Positions 8,385-16,932 of a DNA stretch of 64,000 nucleotides are shown here, in pieces. Under the pieces are notes generated by a model. It was not told the origin of the DNA and ran no database searches. It was given only the letters and a program-made list of their open reading frames with translations. The stretch lies in assembly GCF_002386445.1 (NCBI RefSeq), contig NZ_DGIR01000022.1, positions 91,663-155,662 of the forward strand, read 5' to 3'. Made by a program: the position numbers and the translations under genes. Within the stretch, counting starts at the first letter, position 1; the number at the start of each line of letters is the position of its first letter. Source of the stretch: Pseudomonas sp. UBA4617. GTDB lineage: Bacteria > Pseudomonadota > Gammaproteobacteria > Pseudomonadales > Pseudomonadaceae.

Positions 8385-8477
8385 GGCCCATTCGCGGGTA
8401 AACCCGCTCCCACAGGATCTCGTCAGTCTCAAGGCCTATGCAGTACCTGTGGGAGCGGGTTCACCCGCGAATGGGCC
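8385..8477. repeat. Inverted pair of REP elements (REPIN-like)
   Basis: Two 32-nt copies in opposite orientation, 8385-8416 and 8446-8477, identical at 31 of 32 positions after reverse complementing (core CTGTGGGAGCGGGTT, ACCCGCGAATGGG). Each is internally palindromic, and the pair can fold into a long hairpin. This is the REP family typical of P. putida genomes, placed between the convergent argE-like and oprB genes. Confidence 0.9.
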
Positions 8478-8491
8478 CGCGGCCCCGGTAT

Positions 8492-9760
8492 TCAGAAGGT
8501 TGCCTTGACCTGCAGGCCAAGCACCAGCGCGTTGTCGATGGCTTTCCCGGAGAATGCCCCTGGCTCGATGATGTACTGCATGTCCGGGCGCAGGTTCAGC
8601 CACGGCGTGGCCTGGTAGCCATAGCTCAGCTCGATCAGCTGCTCGGCGCTGTCGATATCGGGGAACGGCTGGCCAGCGTTGTATGCGGCATCCTCCAGTA
8701 CGTCGCGGCTACGCGGGTTGGGCACGGCGCGGCCATAGCCCAGCGCCACGGTATCCTTCGGGCGCCCCTCGAACGGCTGGTACAGCACCACGCCGGCACC
8801 ATACCAGCGGGTGAACGGCGAGGCGGCCTTGCTCGATGCCGAGTACTGGCCGAAGGCATGCAGGCTGCGGCCCGGCGAGCGTTGGTCATTCCACAGCGCC
8901 TGGTCGACCAGCAGGTAGTGGCCGCCGCGGCCTGACACGTGTTCATCGCTGCCGATGCGCTTCACATCGGAGCTGTCGTAGTAGTAGCCCAGCTTGTACT
9001 CGCCAGGCAGCTCGTGCTGCAGCCTGTACACCAGCTCGACCGGTACCACGGTGCCGGTGGTGTGCTTGGGCCCCAGGTGCCAGGCCCGGCTGGCGTTGCC
9101 GTTGCTCTCGGGGTCGACATTGAACGCTGCCACGCGCACTTGCCAGGCTGGCGACAAGTCGTATTTCACCCGCACGCCCAAGTGCGCATTGGGGTAGTTG
9201 GTCCAGCCACTGCCGCTGGACATGTTCAGCGGGTGGCCGCAGAAACCGGCATTCATGAAGTTGCACAGGATGCCGCTGTCCAGGCCACCCAGGTCATTGC
9301 CCATGGCCATGTAGCCGAGCTTGACGTTCAGCGCCGGGGTCAACAGGGTGCGCTCGTAACTCAGTTCGGTGAGCCGGGTGTAGAGGCCACCGTAGTTTTC
9401 CTGGATCGGCAGGCGGTTGCCTACCAGGTCTTCCGAGGCGCTGTTGCCGCGGCGATCGTTGACGGTCAGCTGGACCTTTCCGCCATTGTCCAGGCCATAC
9501 AGCTTCGACAGGTCGAACTGCACGCCCAGTTTCAGGTTTTGCGAATAGCGTGCCGAGCGGTGCAGGCCGCCATGGGCGTTGTAGGCGGTTTCGCCACTGT
9601 AGTCGCCTGTGAACTTGACGCCATCTGCTTCCAGTTGATGGCGCAGGCCGCCCCAGTCGCCGCTAAGCGTGCTGCGGGTAGTCAGGTCGGCGTCGGCCAG
9701 GGCGGTGGTGCTGGCCAGGGCCAGCAGCAGGGTGGGGGTGATGCGGGTTACGCAGGGCAT
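8492..9760 (-). CDS. oprB: OprB-family carbohydrate-selective porin
   Basis: A 422-residue outer-membrane porin of the OprB family. A signal peptide (TPTLLLALASTTALA) is followed by TLSGDWGGLRHQLEADGV, the conserved start of OprB proteins, and the barrel ends in the expected phenylalanine (LGLQVKATF). OprB porins admit glucose and other polyols or sugar acids to the periplasm. The start is ATG 9760. It lies directly downstream of, and on the same strand as, the membrane PQQ dehydrogenase, separated by 112 nt that hold a REP element. The pairing suggests that the porin feeds the periplasmic dehydrogenase. Whether its substrate is glucose or quinate-like cannot be told from the porin sequence. 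Confidence 0.88.
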   Translation of the reverse strand: MPCVTRITPTLLLALASTTALADADLTTRSTLSGDWGGLRHQLEADGVKFTGDYSGETAYNAHGGLHRSARYSQNLKLGVQFDLSKLYGLDNGGKVQLTVNDRRGNSASEDLVGNRLPIQENYGGLYTRLTELSYERTLLTPALNVKLGYMAMGNDLGGLDSGILCNFMNAGFCGHPLNMSSGSGWTNYPNAHLGVRVKYDLSPAWQVRVAAFNVDPESNGNASRAWHLGPKHTTGTVVPVELVYRLQHELPGEYKLGYYYDSSDVKRIGSDEHVSGRGGHYLLVDQALWNDQRSPGRSLHAFGQYSASSKAASPFTRWYGAGVVLYQPFEGRPKDTVALGYGRAVPNPRSRDVLEDAAYNAGQPFPDIDSAEQLIELSYGYQATPWLNLRPDMQYIIEPGAFSGKAIDNALVLGLQVKATF

Positions 9761-9830
9761 TACTGAATCTCGGTGTGTGTTCCAGGGGTATTTGCAAGCC
9801 AGCCCGCTTCCCACGAAGGCCGCTGGTGGC

Positions 9831-9863
9831 CCTGTGGGAGCGGGCGTGCCCCGCGAAGCAGGC
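9831..9863. repeat. Single REP element
   Basis: A REP copy beginning CCTGTGGGAGCGGGCGTGCC and ending CGCGAAGCAGGC, sharing the CCTGTGGGAGCGGG core with the pair at 8385-8477. A decayed partner may be present at 9799-9814. It lies between the PQQ dehydrogenase and oprB genes. Confidence 0.75.
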
Positions 9864-9872
9864 GACGCGGTC

Positions 9873-12290
9873 TTAAGGCAGCGCGTAAGCCATCACGTAG
9901 TCGCCACGGTCAGTCGACTGGCGCGCGCCGCCAGCAGTGACCACCACGTATTGCTTGCCGGTTTTCGGCGAGACATAGGTCATCGGGCCTCCCTGGCTGC
10001 CCACGGGCAGGCGGGCTTTCCAGATCTCGTTGCCGTTGCTGCTGTCATAGGCACGCAGGTAGAAATCCTGGGTACCGGCGATGAACACCAGGCCACCTTG
10101 GGTCGACAGAGTGCCGCCGAGGGTCGGCAGGCCGATCTTGATCGGCAGGTGCATGCGGATGCCGAGCGGGCCGGTGTCCTCGACGGTACCGACCGGCACC
10201 TGCCAGGCCACCTGGCGGGTCTTCATGTCGATGGCGGTCAGGGTGCCGAATGGTGGCGCCTGGCACGGAATACCGGCTACCGACAGGAAGCGGTTCTTGT
10301 TCACCGCATACGGCGTGCCCTTGAGCGGTACGGCGCCCATGCCGGTGTTCAGGGCCTCGCCCCCGGAGGCCGCGCTGCCCTTGTTCTGCGACGGAATCAT
10401 CTGGATCCACAGGCCCAGGCGCATGTCATTGACGAAGATGAAACCATGCACCGGGTCGGTGGAAATGCTGCCCCAGTTCATGCCGCCCAACGATCCCGGG
10501 AAGCTCAGCGACAGGTCGGTGCCTGGTGCGGTGTACAGGCCGTCATAACGCATCTTCTTGAAGTCGATACGGCACAGCAGCTGGTCATACGGGGTGGCGC
10601 CCCACATGTCCGATTCGGTCAGGGTCTGTGCGCCGATCTGTGGCATGCCCACCGACTTCGGCTGGGTCAGGGAATAGGGTTCGTTGGGAATGTTGCCGGG
10701 CTTGACCGGCACTTCGTCGACCTGGGTCAGCGGCTTGCCGGTGGCGCGGTCGAGCACGTAGATCTGCCCCGCCTTGGTGCCGATCACCACCGCCGGTACC
10801 GCCTGGCCGTCGTCCTTGGTGAAGTCGATCAGGCTCGGTTGCATCGGCAGGTCGAAGTCCCACAGGTCGTTGTGCACGGTCTGGAATACCCATTTCTGGT
10901 TGCCAGTGGTGGCGTCCAGGGCCAGCACCGAAGCGCCGTAGGTGTGGTCCAGCCGGGTGCGTTCGACGCCGTAGATATCGGTGGACGACGAGCCCATCGG
11001 CAGGAATACGGTGTTCATCGCCGGGTCGTAGGACATCGGTGCCCAGCTGTTCGGGGTGCTGCGCACGTAGGTCTTGTCGCCCTGTGGCGCCTGCCGGTCT
11101 TGCGGGTTGCCCGGGTCGAAGGCCCAGCGCATTTCACCGCTGAACACGTCGAAACCACGGATCACGCCGCCAGGCATGTCGGTCTGCACGTTATCGGCGA
11201 CACGCCCGCCGACCACCACCGTGGTGCCGGCCATCAGCGGTGCAGAGGACAGCTGGTAGTAGGAGTCCGGTACGTTGCCCAGGCCGGCCATCAGGTTGAC
11301 CTGGCCGTTGTTGCCGAAGCCCCGGCAGAACTCGCCAGTGTCGGCGTCTACGGCAATCAGGCGGCCATCGATGGTGTTGGTCAGCAGGCGACGCTGGCAG
11401 TTGGCACCGGCCGGCACGCTACCGAGGGTGACCGGCGTGCTGTTGGGCTGGGTTGGCTGGGCGATTGGCGCGCCGGCGTCGAAATAGGCCATGCCACGGC
11501 AGCGCTGCCAGACCTTGGACTGGGCGTTGATCTGGTTCTTCCACAACTCCTTGCCGGAGTCGGCGTCAAGCGCGATGAGATTGTTGTGTGGGGTGCAGAT
11601 GAACACCTTGTTGCCAACCTGCAGTGGGGTCAGCTGGTCCTCGGCACCGTTGCCGTCGCTGATGGCCAAGTCACCGGTGTGGTAGGTCCAGGCCACCTGC
11701 AGCTTGCTGACGTTGTCGCGATTGATCTGGTCCAGCGCGGCGAAGCGGCTGCCGCCTTCGGTGTTGCCGTAGTGAGCCCAGTCCTTCTGCTGCTTGCCTG
11801 CTTCGACCGGGGTGATGCCCGGGCCTTTGCCGGCAGGGGCGACAGTGGGGTGGGCAACGAACATGTTGCCGACGGCGATGACCAGCGCCCCGGCCATGGC
11901 TGCGGCCACGCCATAGGCACCACGGCCGCTGCTGGCGCCGCTGGCACGCGCCAGCAGCGGATAGGCCAGTGCCACCACCATGCCGATGGCGCCGAACATG
12001 AACAGGCGCGAGAACAGTGGCCAGAACACCAGGCCCGCGTCGACCAGTGCCCAGATCGCGGTACCCACCAGGAACGCCGCGTACAGCCAGGCGCCAGCCG
12101 GCTTGCGACATGCGATGAGAGCGCCGGCGATGGCCATGGCCAGGCCGCCGATCAGGAAGTACCAGGAACCGCCCAGGCCGGCCAGCTTGACGCCGCCCGC
12201 CGCCAGGAGGAGGCCAAGCAGGGCGATGATCACGCCCAGGCCGACCAGGATGATGTGTGTGGCGCCGGAAGCGCGCGGTATTGCTTTCAT
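9873..12290 (-). CDS. Membrane-bound PQQ dehydrogenase, glucose/quinate/shikimate family (probably quinate type)
   Basis: An 805-residue quinoprotein that oxidises its substrate in the periplasm and passes electrons to ubiquinone. Five hydrophobic segments fill residues ~10-145; the eight-bladed propeller follows. Residues matching the membrane glucose dehydrogenase active site are present: His235 in CTPHNN, Asp366-Asn367, the Asp of HNDLWDFD (473-480), and Lys506 in GTKAG. At the position where glucose dehydrogenases have an FEWGG-type motif, this protein has GGMNWGS (602-608), the pattern I associate with quinate/shikimate dehydrogenases. I therefore favour QuiA-like over Gcd, without certainty. 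It precedes an OprB porin on the same strand. Confidence 0.88.
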   Translation of the reverse strand: MKAIPRASGATHIILVGLGVIIALLGLLLAAGGVKLAGLGGSWYFLIGGLAMAIAGALIACRKPAGAWLYAAFLVGTAIWALVDAGLVFWPLFSRLFMFGAIGMVVALAYPLLARASGASSGRGAYGVAAAMAGALVIAVGNMFVAHPTVAPAGKGPGITPVEAGKQQKDWAHYGNTEGGSRFAALDQINRDNVSKLQVAWTYHTGDLAISDGNGAEDQLTPLQVGNKVFICTPHNNLIALDADSGKELWKNQINAQSKVWQRCRGMAYFDAGAPIAQPTQPNSTPVTLGSVPAGANCQRRLLTNTIDGRLIAVDADTGEFCRGFGNNGQVNLMAGLGNVPDSYYQLSSAPLMAGTTVVVGGRVADNVQTDMPGGVIRGFDVFSGEMRWAFDPGNPQDRQAPQGDKTYVRSTPNSWAPMSYDPAMNTVFLPMGSSSTDIYGVERTRLDHTYGASVLALDATTGNQKWVFQTVHNDLWDFDLPMQPSLIDFTKDDGQAVPAVVIGTKAGQIYVLDRATGKPLTQVDEVPVKPGNIPNEPYSLTQPKSVGMPQIGAQTLTESDMWGATPYDQLLCRIDFKKMRYDGLYTAPGTDLSLSFPGSLGGMNWGSISTDPVHGFIFVNDMRLGLWIQMIPSQNKGSAASGGEALNTGMGAVPLKGTPYAVNKNRFLSVAGIPCQAPPFGTLTAIDMKTRQVAWQVPVGTVEDTGPLGIRMHLPIKIGLPTLGGTLSTQGGLVFIAGTQDFYLRAYDSSNGNEIWKARLPVGSQGGPMTYVSPKTGKQYVVVTAGGARQSTDRGDYVMAYALP

Positions 12291-12335
12291 GCCAGGGATC
12301 TCAGCAGGTGGAATGCGCGCAGTTTAAACGCTTAG

Positions 12336-12351
12336 CTTGCTAATTAACAAG
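12336..12351. promoter_or_regulatory. Near-perfect palindrome upstream of the PQQ dehydrogenase
   Basis: CTTGCTAATTAACAAG, a 16-nt palindrome with one mismatched pair, in an AT-rich patch 46-61 nt before the dehydrogenase start. On the minus strand it overlaps a weak TTGTTA-17-TTAAAC promoter-like arrangement, so it may be a repressor operator. Confidence 0.35.
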
Positions 12352-12452
12352 TTGGTACATAATTTACCGGGACTGATTGTCGCAGGGTCTAACTGGGCTG
12401 AGTGCCGCTAAAAGTATGGATCAGGTGATGAAAATGACGAGAAAGAAACCGT

Positions 12453-12833
12453 TCATGCGGGCCAGGCCGGGAGGTCCTCCGGTTGCGCCGGCCACGGACT
12501 GCCATTGCTGTAGAAAACCACAAGCCAGATCGTCGCTGTGCCGGGGGCAGTCCATTCCACGCGATGGCGGTAATGCGGCGGGATGTCCAGAAAATCGCCC
12601 GCTGCCAGCAGGCGGGTGTACTGTTCATGTTCGAAGCGCAGGCCCGCGGCACCGCTGAGCAGGACCACCCATTCGCCTTCGGCCTGGTCGTACCAGAACC
12701 CGGGCGGGCTGGCCTGGCCAGTGGAGACGATACGTTCCACGCGTACGCCCGGGCGGCTGAGCAGTTCATCGACACGTTCGGCGCTGGTGGCGGCGCAAGG
12801 GGGCAGGTCGGTCAAGAGGTTGTGCAAAGTCAT
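12453..12833 (-). CDS. Small cupin-domain protein
   Basis: A 126-residue single-domain cupin. The two cupin motifs can be followed as GEWVVLLSGAAGLRFE and GDFLDIPPHYRHRVEW; histidines in the second motif fit a metal site. The protein probably folds as a small beta barrel and may bind a metal or a small ligand; there is no fused DNA-binding domain. I take ATG 12833 because the open frame upstream lacks family resemblance. It is divergent from a LysR gene with about 117 nt between them, so the LysR protein may control it. Biochemical function is not predictable. Confidence 0.8.
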   Translation of the reverse strand: MTLHNLLTDLPPCAATSAERVDELLSRPGVRVERIVSTGQASPPGFWYDQAEGEWVVLLSGAAGLRFEHEQYTRLLAAGDFLDIPPHYRHRVEWTAPGTATIWLVVFYSNGSPWPAQPEDLPAWPA

Positions 12834-12950
12834 GGAGTGCCTCGCTCGAAGGGGACTGCTTCCACTATGGACGCGATTTCCAGGCGCCGCGCTTCTTGAC
12901 CCGCCCGGTCGTTTGTAAGAACTTTCCGAGATTTGGAAGACGGGCAGCAA

Positions 12951-13856
12951 ATGGACAAACTCCTGGCGATGAAAATGTTCGTGGCCACCGTCGATGCCCA
13001 GGGCTTTTCGGCTGCCGCGCGCAGGCTTGGGCTGGCGACCTCGTCGGTGACGCGCCTGGTCGATGCCCTGGAAACCGCGTTGGGCGCCACCTTGCTCAAC
13101 CGCTCGACGCGCCAGGTCAGCCTGACCGAGGCCGGCGCGCGCTATTACGAGCGCGCCCGGGGCATTTTTGAAGCGCTGGACGAGGCCGATGCCAGCGTCG
13201 CCGACCGCGGCGAGGAGCCTGTTGGCGTGCTGCGCCTGTGCTTGCCGGTGGAATTCGGCAGGCGGGTCATCGCCCCGCACCTCGGGGCGTTCCTGGCGCA
13301 GCACCCGGCACTGGAACTGGACATCGACCTCAGCGACCGCCTGGATGACTTGCTCGATGGCCGCTACGACCTGTCGATCCGCCTGGGTGACCCTTCACCC
13401 AATGACGAGCTGGTGTGTCGCCAGTTGGGTCGCTTCGAGCGGTGGCTGGTGGCCAGCCCGGCTTACCTGGCCGGGCGTGAGGCACTGGAGCATCCACGGC
13501 AGTTGCTCGAGCACGCCTGCCTGCGCTTTCGCTACGGGCAGAAAGGCCGCCCCTGGCGTCTGGCCCGGGCGCAGGAGAGCCTGGAACTGGATGTGAGCGG
13601 GCCGTTGCGCAGTGCCAATGCCGACCTGTTGCGCGAAACCGCGTTGGCCGGCAGCGGCATTGCGCTGCTGGCCGATTGGCTGGTGCACGAGGATGTCGCC
13701 GCGGGGCGCCTGCAGCGGGTGTTTGCGGACTGGCAAGCCAGCCCCGGGGCGGCCAACAGCAGTATCAACGCCCTGTACCTGCCCAACCACCGTGGCTCCA
13801 GGCGGGTGAATGCGTTCATGCACTTTTGCGAAGACTTGCTGACACCGCGTGGCTAG
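12951..13856 (+). CDS. LysR-family transcriptional regulator
   Basis: A 301-residue LysR regulator of the common DsdC/AaeR-like clade. The winged helix is at residues 1-60 (MFVATVDAQGFSAAARRLGL, SVTRLVDALE, LLNRSTRQVSLTEAG), followed by the periplasmic-binding-like effector domain (GVLRLCLPVEFGRRVIAP, LDIDLSDRLDDLLDGRYDLSIRLG). The frame is open from 12933, but the in-frame ATG 12951 gives the standard LysR N-terminus. It is divergent from the small cupin gene and lies about 100 nt before an MFS exporter on the same strand, either of which could be its target. Effector unknown. Confidence 0.9.
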   Translation: MDKLLAMKMFVATVDAQGFSAAARRLGLATSSVTRLVDALETALGATLLNRSTRQVSLTEAGARYYERARGIFEALDEADASVADRGEEPVGVLRLCLPVEFGRRVIAPHLGAFLAQHPALELDIDLSDRLDDLLDGRYDLSIRLGDPSPNDELVCRQLGRFERWLVASPAYLAGREALEHPRQLLEHACLRFRYGQKGRPWRLARAQESLELDVSGPLRSANADLLRETALAGSGIALLADWLVHEDVAAGRLQRVFADWQASPGAANSSINALYLPNHRGSRRVNAFMHFCEDLLTPRG

Positions 13857-13960
13857 CGTTGCGCAGCCCGCAAAAGCGCGTTGCGCCAGCGCCGGATTCC
13901 CGGCGTCAGCGTCGCTGGTTAAGGTGACAGCATATTCCATCCGTTGCCGAGGAACCTCGC

Positions 13961-15160
13961 ATGAATCCCTCCCTTGCCGCCGCGCAGCCGGCAGTCACCG
14001 GCCTGAGCCGGACCCTGGTCGCACTGCTGGCGTTCTGCTGCGGCGCGATTGTCGCCAACATCTACTATGCCCAGCCCATCGTCGGGCTGATCGCCCCGGA
14101 CCTTGGGCTGTCCACCGAACATGCCAGCCTGATCGTCTCGCTCACCCAGCTAGGCTACGCCTTGGGCCTGTTGTTGCTGGTGCCGCTGGCCGACCTGCTG
14201 GAAAACCGCCGGCTGATGGTGGCCACGGCGGTGCTCGCCGGGGTCAGCCTGCTGCTGGCGGGTACCAGCCGCAGTGACCAGGGCCAGCTGTTCCTCGGCT
14301 ATGCGCTGCTGATCGGTTTCAGTTCGGTAGCGGTGCAGATGCTCATCCCGCTGGCGGCGCACCTGGCGCCGGAGCAGCAGCGTGGACGCGTGGTCGGCAA
14401 CATCATGGGCGGCCTGCTGCTGGGCATCCTGCTGGCGCGCCCGCTGTCGAGCGTGGTGGCCGACCACTTTGGCTGGCGCGCGGTGTTCATCGGTGCCGCC
14501 GGGGTCATGCTGGCGATCATCCTGTTGCTGGCGCTGACCTTGCCGCAGCGTCGCCCCGAGCACAAGGCCAGCTATGCCGGCTTGATGCTGTCGCTGCTGA
14601 CACTGCTGCGCCGCTACCCCTTGCTGCGCCAGCGCTCGCTGTACCAGGCGTTGATGTTCGCGGCGTTCAGCCTGTACTGGACCGCGGTGCCGATGGCCCT
14701 GGCCGGTGAGCATGGCTTGTCACAGAGCCAGATCGCCGTATTCGCCCTGGTGGGCGCGGTGGGTGCCGTTGCCGCCCCGCTGGCCGGTCGCCTCGCCGAT
14801 GCCGGGCATGCCCGTGCTGGCTCGCTGCTGGCGCTGCTGCTGGCCCCGGCGGCCCTGCTACTGGGGCTGACAGCGCCGGGCTACAGCGTGATTGGTCTGG
14901 GCGTGACCGGGGTGCTGCTGGATTTCGCCGTGCAGATGAACATGGTGATCGGCCAGCGCGAGGTGTACGCGCTGGACCCGGCCAGCCGCGGGCGGCTCAA
15001 CGCGGTGTACATGACCAGCATCTTCCTCGGCGGGGCGCTGGGCTCGGCGGTCGCCAGCGCAGTGTTCAGCCAGTTCGGCTGGCAGGGCGTGGCGTGGGTG
15101 GGGGCAGGGTTGCCGGGTGTAGCCTTGGTCATCTTCCTGGCCAAGGCCCGCCGCAACTGA
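13961..15160 (+). CDS. Major facilitator superfamily transporter, drug/proton antiporter type
   Basis: A 399-residue inner-membrane carrier with about 12 hydrophobic segments. The loop PLADLLENRRLMV after the second segment corresponds to the MFS motif A, and ARPLSSVVADHFGWRAVF resembles the exporter (DHA1) motif C region. It resembles YgaY/AraJ-like efflux permeases. GAGGAA lies upstream of ATG 13961. The LysR gene on the same strand just before it is a probable regulator. Substrate cannot be assigned; export of small organic molecules is the family-level expectation. Confidence 0.86.
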   Translation: MNPSLAAAQPAVTGLSRTLVALLAFCCGAIVANIYYAQPIVGLIAPDLGLSTEHASLIVSLTQLGYALGLLLLVPLADLLENRRLMVATAVLAGVSLLLAGTSRSDQGQLFLGYALLIGFSSVAVQMLIPLAAHLAPEQQRGRVVGNIMGGLLLGILLARPLSSVVADHFGWRAVFIGAAGVMLAIILLLALTLPQRRPEHKASYAGLMLSLLTLLRRYPLLRQRSLYQALMFAAFSLYWTAVPMALAGEHGLSQSQIAVFALVGAVGAVAAPLAGRLADAGHARAGSLLALLLAPAALLLGLTAPGYSVIGLGVTGVLLDFAVQMNMVIGQREVYALDPASRGRLNAVYMTSIFLGGALGSAVASAVFSQFGWQGVAWVGAGLPGVALVIFLAKARRN

Positions 15161-15193
15161 AGGACGACGCGCCTGCTGCGCAAGCTGCCTGGC

Positions 15194-15805
15194 TCATCGC
15201 CCAAGCGGCAGCGCCACGCCGATCAGGGCGAACAGGCTGCCACAGCAGCGATTGAAGCCTTTGCCGCCCTTGGCCAGCCAGGGGCGGATGCGAAACGCCA
15301 GGCGGGCCAACAGGTATTCGACCAGGCACTCGACACTGGCAAAGGTCGCGGCCATGACCACGAACTGCGACAACAGCCCACGCTGCGGATCGATGAATTG
15401 CGGCAGGAACGCACCATAGAACAACAGCACCTTGGGGTTGGCCATGGCCGACAACAGGCCCTGGCGGAACAGGCTGGCATTACCCATCCGGGCGCTTTGC
15501 CCGGTCAACTCAAGGTGCAGGCCCGGGCTGCGCCACAGCTGGATTCCCAGCCAGACCAGGTAGGCTCCCCCCACCCACTTGAGCACGTTCAGTACCGAGG
15601 CCGAGGCCTGCAGCAACGCGCTGAGGCCGAACATGGCCAGGGCGATCAGGGCGCTGAAGCCGAACACCCCGCCGATGATGGTGAACAACGTCCGCCGTGC
15701 GCCGTACATGGCGCCGTGGCTCAGGGCCAGCAGGCTGTTGGGGCCTGGGGTGAGCGACAGGCCGATGCTGGCCAGCAGGTAGATCAGCCAGGTGTCCAGT
15801 GCCAT
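15194..15805 (-). CDS. LysE/RhtB-family amino-acid exporter
   Basis: A 203-residue carrier with about six membrane segments and the conserved N-terminal GLSLTPGPNSLLALSHG of LysE/RhtB transporters, which export amino acids or homoserine lactone-like compounds. The start ATG 15805 gives the family N-terminus (MALDTWLIYLLASI); the in-frame upstream extension adds residues unlike the family. It converges on the MFS gene with 33 nt between stops. No regulator is attached directly. Substrate unknown. Confidence 0.87.
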   Translation of the reverse strand: MALDTWLIYLLASIGLSLTPGPNSLLALSHGAMYGARRTLFTIIGGVFGFSALIALAMFGLSALLQASASVLNVLKWVGGAYLVWLGIQLWRSPGLHLELTGQSARMGNASLFRQGLLSAMANPKVLLFYGAFLPQFIDPQRGLLSQFVVMAATFASVECLVEYLLARLAFRIRPWLAKGGKGFNRCCGSLFALIGVALPLGR

Positions 15806-15886
15806 GGCGGGGTATGCCTCGTTGAGGGCGACGTAAGTGAGCAACTGTACAGCATCGACGGTAGCCGCATCACCTGTGAACCTGGT

Positions 15887-16738
15887 TCATTGCGGGGCGC
15901 CGAACACCCCCGTCCAGTAGATGCCCGCATCGCTTTTAGGATCCACCGCATAGGCAGCCCCCAGTTCACGGAACTCCGGATTCATCAGCGTGGCGCAATG
16001 CCCCGGGCTGTCCAGCCAGCCATCGACTACCTTGTGCGCGGTATCACGCCCTGCGGCGATGTTCTCGCCAATCTGCCGGTACAGGTAGCCGGCCAGTTCG
16101 GCCCGGTCACCGGGGGTACGGCCATCCTTGTCGATGTGGTCGAAGAAGTTCTGGTTGGCCATGGCCCGGGTGTGGTTGGCGGCGACGCCGGCCAATACCC
16201 CGCTCCAGCTCAGCGCGGGGGCGGCGGCAAACGGCTGGCCACCGCACTGGCGCGGCACCTTGCGCGCGGCATTGATTTCCTGAAGCACTTTCTGTCCTTC
16301 GGCCTGCCAGTCGCCCAGGCGGCCACTGAGCAGCGGCCTGGCCAGCACGATGCGCCACTCGCGGCTTTCCTGGCTGACGCCGATATCGACGAACTGCGGG
16401 TCAAGCACCACCTGGCAGAAACTTTCTTCGATGGCATGCATCGCGGCGCGCGCATCACGCGGCCCGGACAGGCTGATGGCTTGCACGTTGACCATGGGGT
16501 AGGCGGCGCGAGTCATGGCCTGCTGCAGGTCGCGGGTACCTTCTGGCGACAACGCCAGGCGGGTATCGCTGTTGAGCGGCGGCAGCTCCAGCGACGCTTC
16601 GCCACCACAAGGCTGGGCCTTGCTGCGGTAGGTATTGATCGAATCGATCAGTTGCGCCTCTTCGCCGGTGGCAGCCAGTGCACTGGTCGAGACGACCAGG
16701 GCCAGCGACAAGGCGGCAACGGATGACAGGACGCGCAT
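15887..16738 (-). CDS. Exported CAP-domain (SCP/PR-1-like) protein
   Basis: A 283-residue secreted or periplasmic protein. A signal peptide (LSSVAALSLALVVSTSALAA) leads into an N-terminal region of ~120 residues with a conserved-looking INTYRSKAQPCGG start, and a C-terminal CAP domain (HTRAMANQNFFDH, GENIAAGR, PGHCATLMNPEFRELGAA, YWTGVFGAP). The histidines and glutamate of the CAP cavity are present. Bacterial CAP proteins are of uncertain function, with cell-envelope and metal-binding roles proposed. I chose ATG 16738 because it opens the signal peptide. Its neighbours (LysE-like exporter and SleB-like hydrolase) suggest an envelope theme but no defined pathway. Confidence 0.85.
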   Translation of the reverse strand: MRVLSSVAALSLALVVSTSALAATGEEAQLIDSINTYRSKAQPCGGEASLELPPLNSDTRLALSPEGTRDLQQAMTRAAYPMVNVQAISLSGPRDARAAMHAIEESFCQVVLDPQFVDIGVSQESREWRIVLARPLLSGRLGDWQAEGQKVLQEINAARKVPRQCGGQPFAAAPALSWSGVLAGVAANHTRAMANQNFFDHIDKDGRTPGDRAELAGYLYRQIGENIAAGRDTAHKVVDGWLDSPGHCATLMNPEFRELGAAYAVDPKSDAGIYWTGVFGAPQ

Positions 16739-16932
16739 GTGGATCTCCCTATGACTGGCAGCGTCGTGGTTTGCGCTGCTCATCCTACACAAGCCCGGGG
16801 CTTTTGGCCCGGGATCGTGCAAAGCAATGAAAACGCCGGCACTCGTCGCTGGCGGCAAAAGATGGAGTAGACCTGCCAGCGCCGAAAAAGTGCGATCAGG
16901 CGCCTCATTGCCGTGACTGACCTGGGCGAGGT

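Noticed and set aside
9669..12335. Very long plus-strand open frame (888 residues) opposite the PQQ dehydrogenase
   Set aside because: Pure shadow of the GC-rich minus-strand gene; low-complexity His/Gly/Arg/Ala composition, no ribosome site, and the minus-strand protein is a clear family member.
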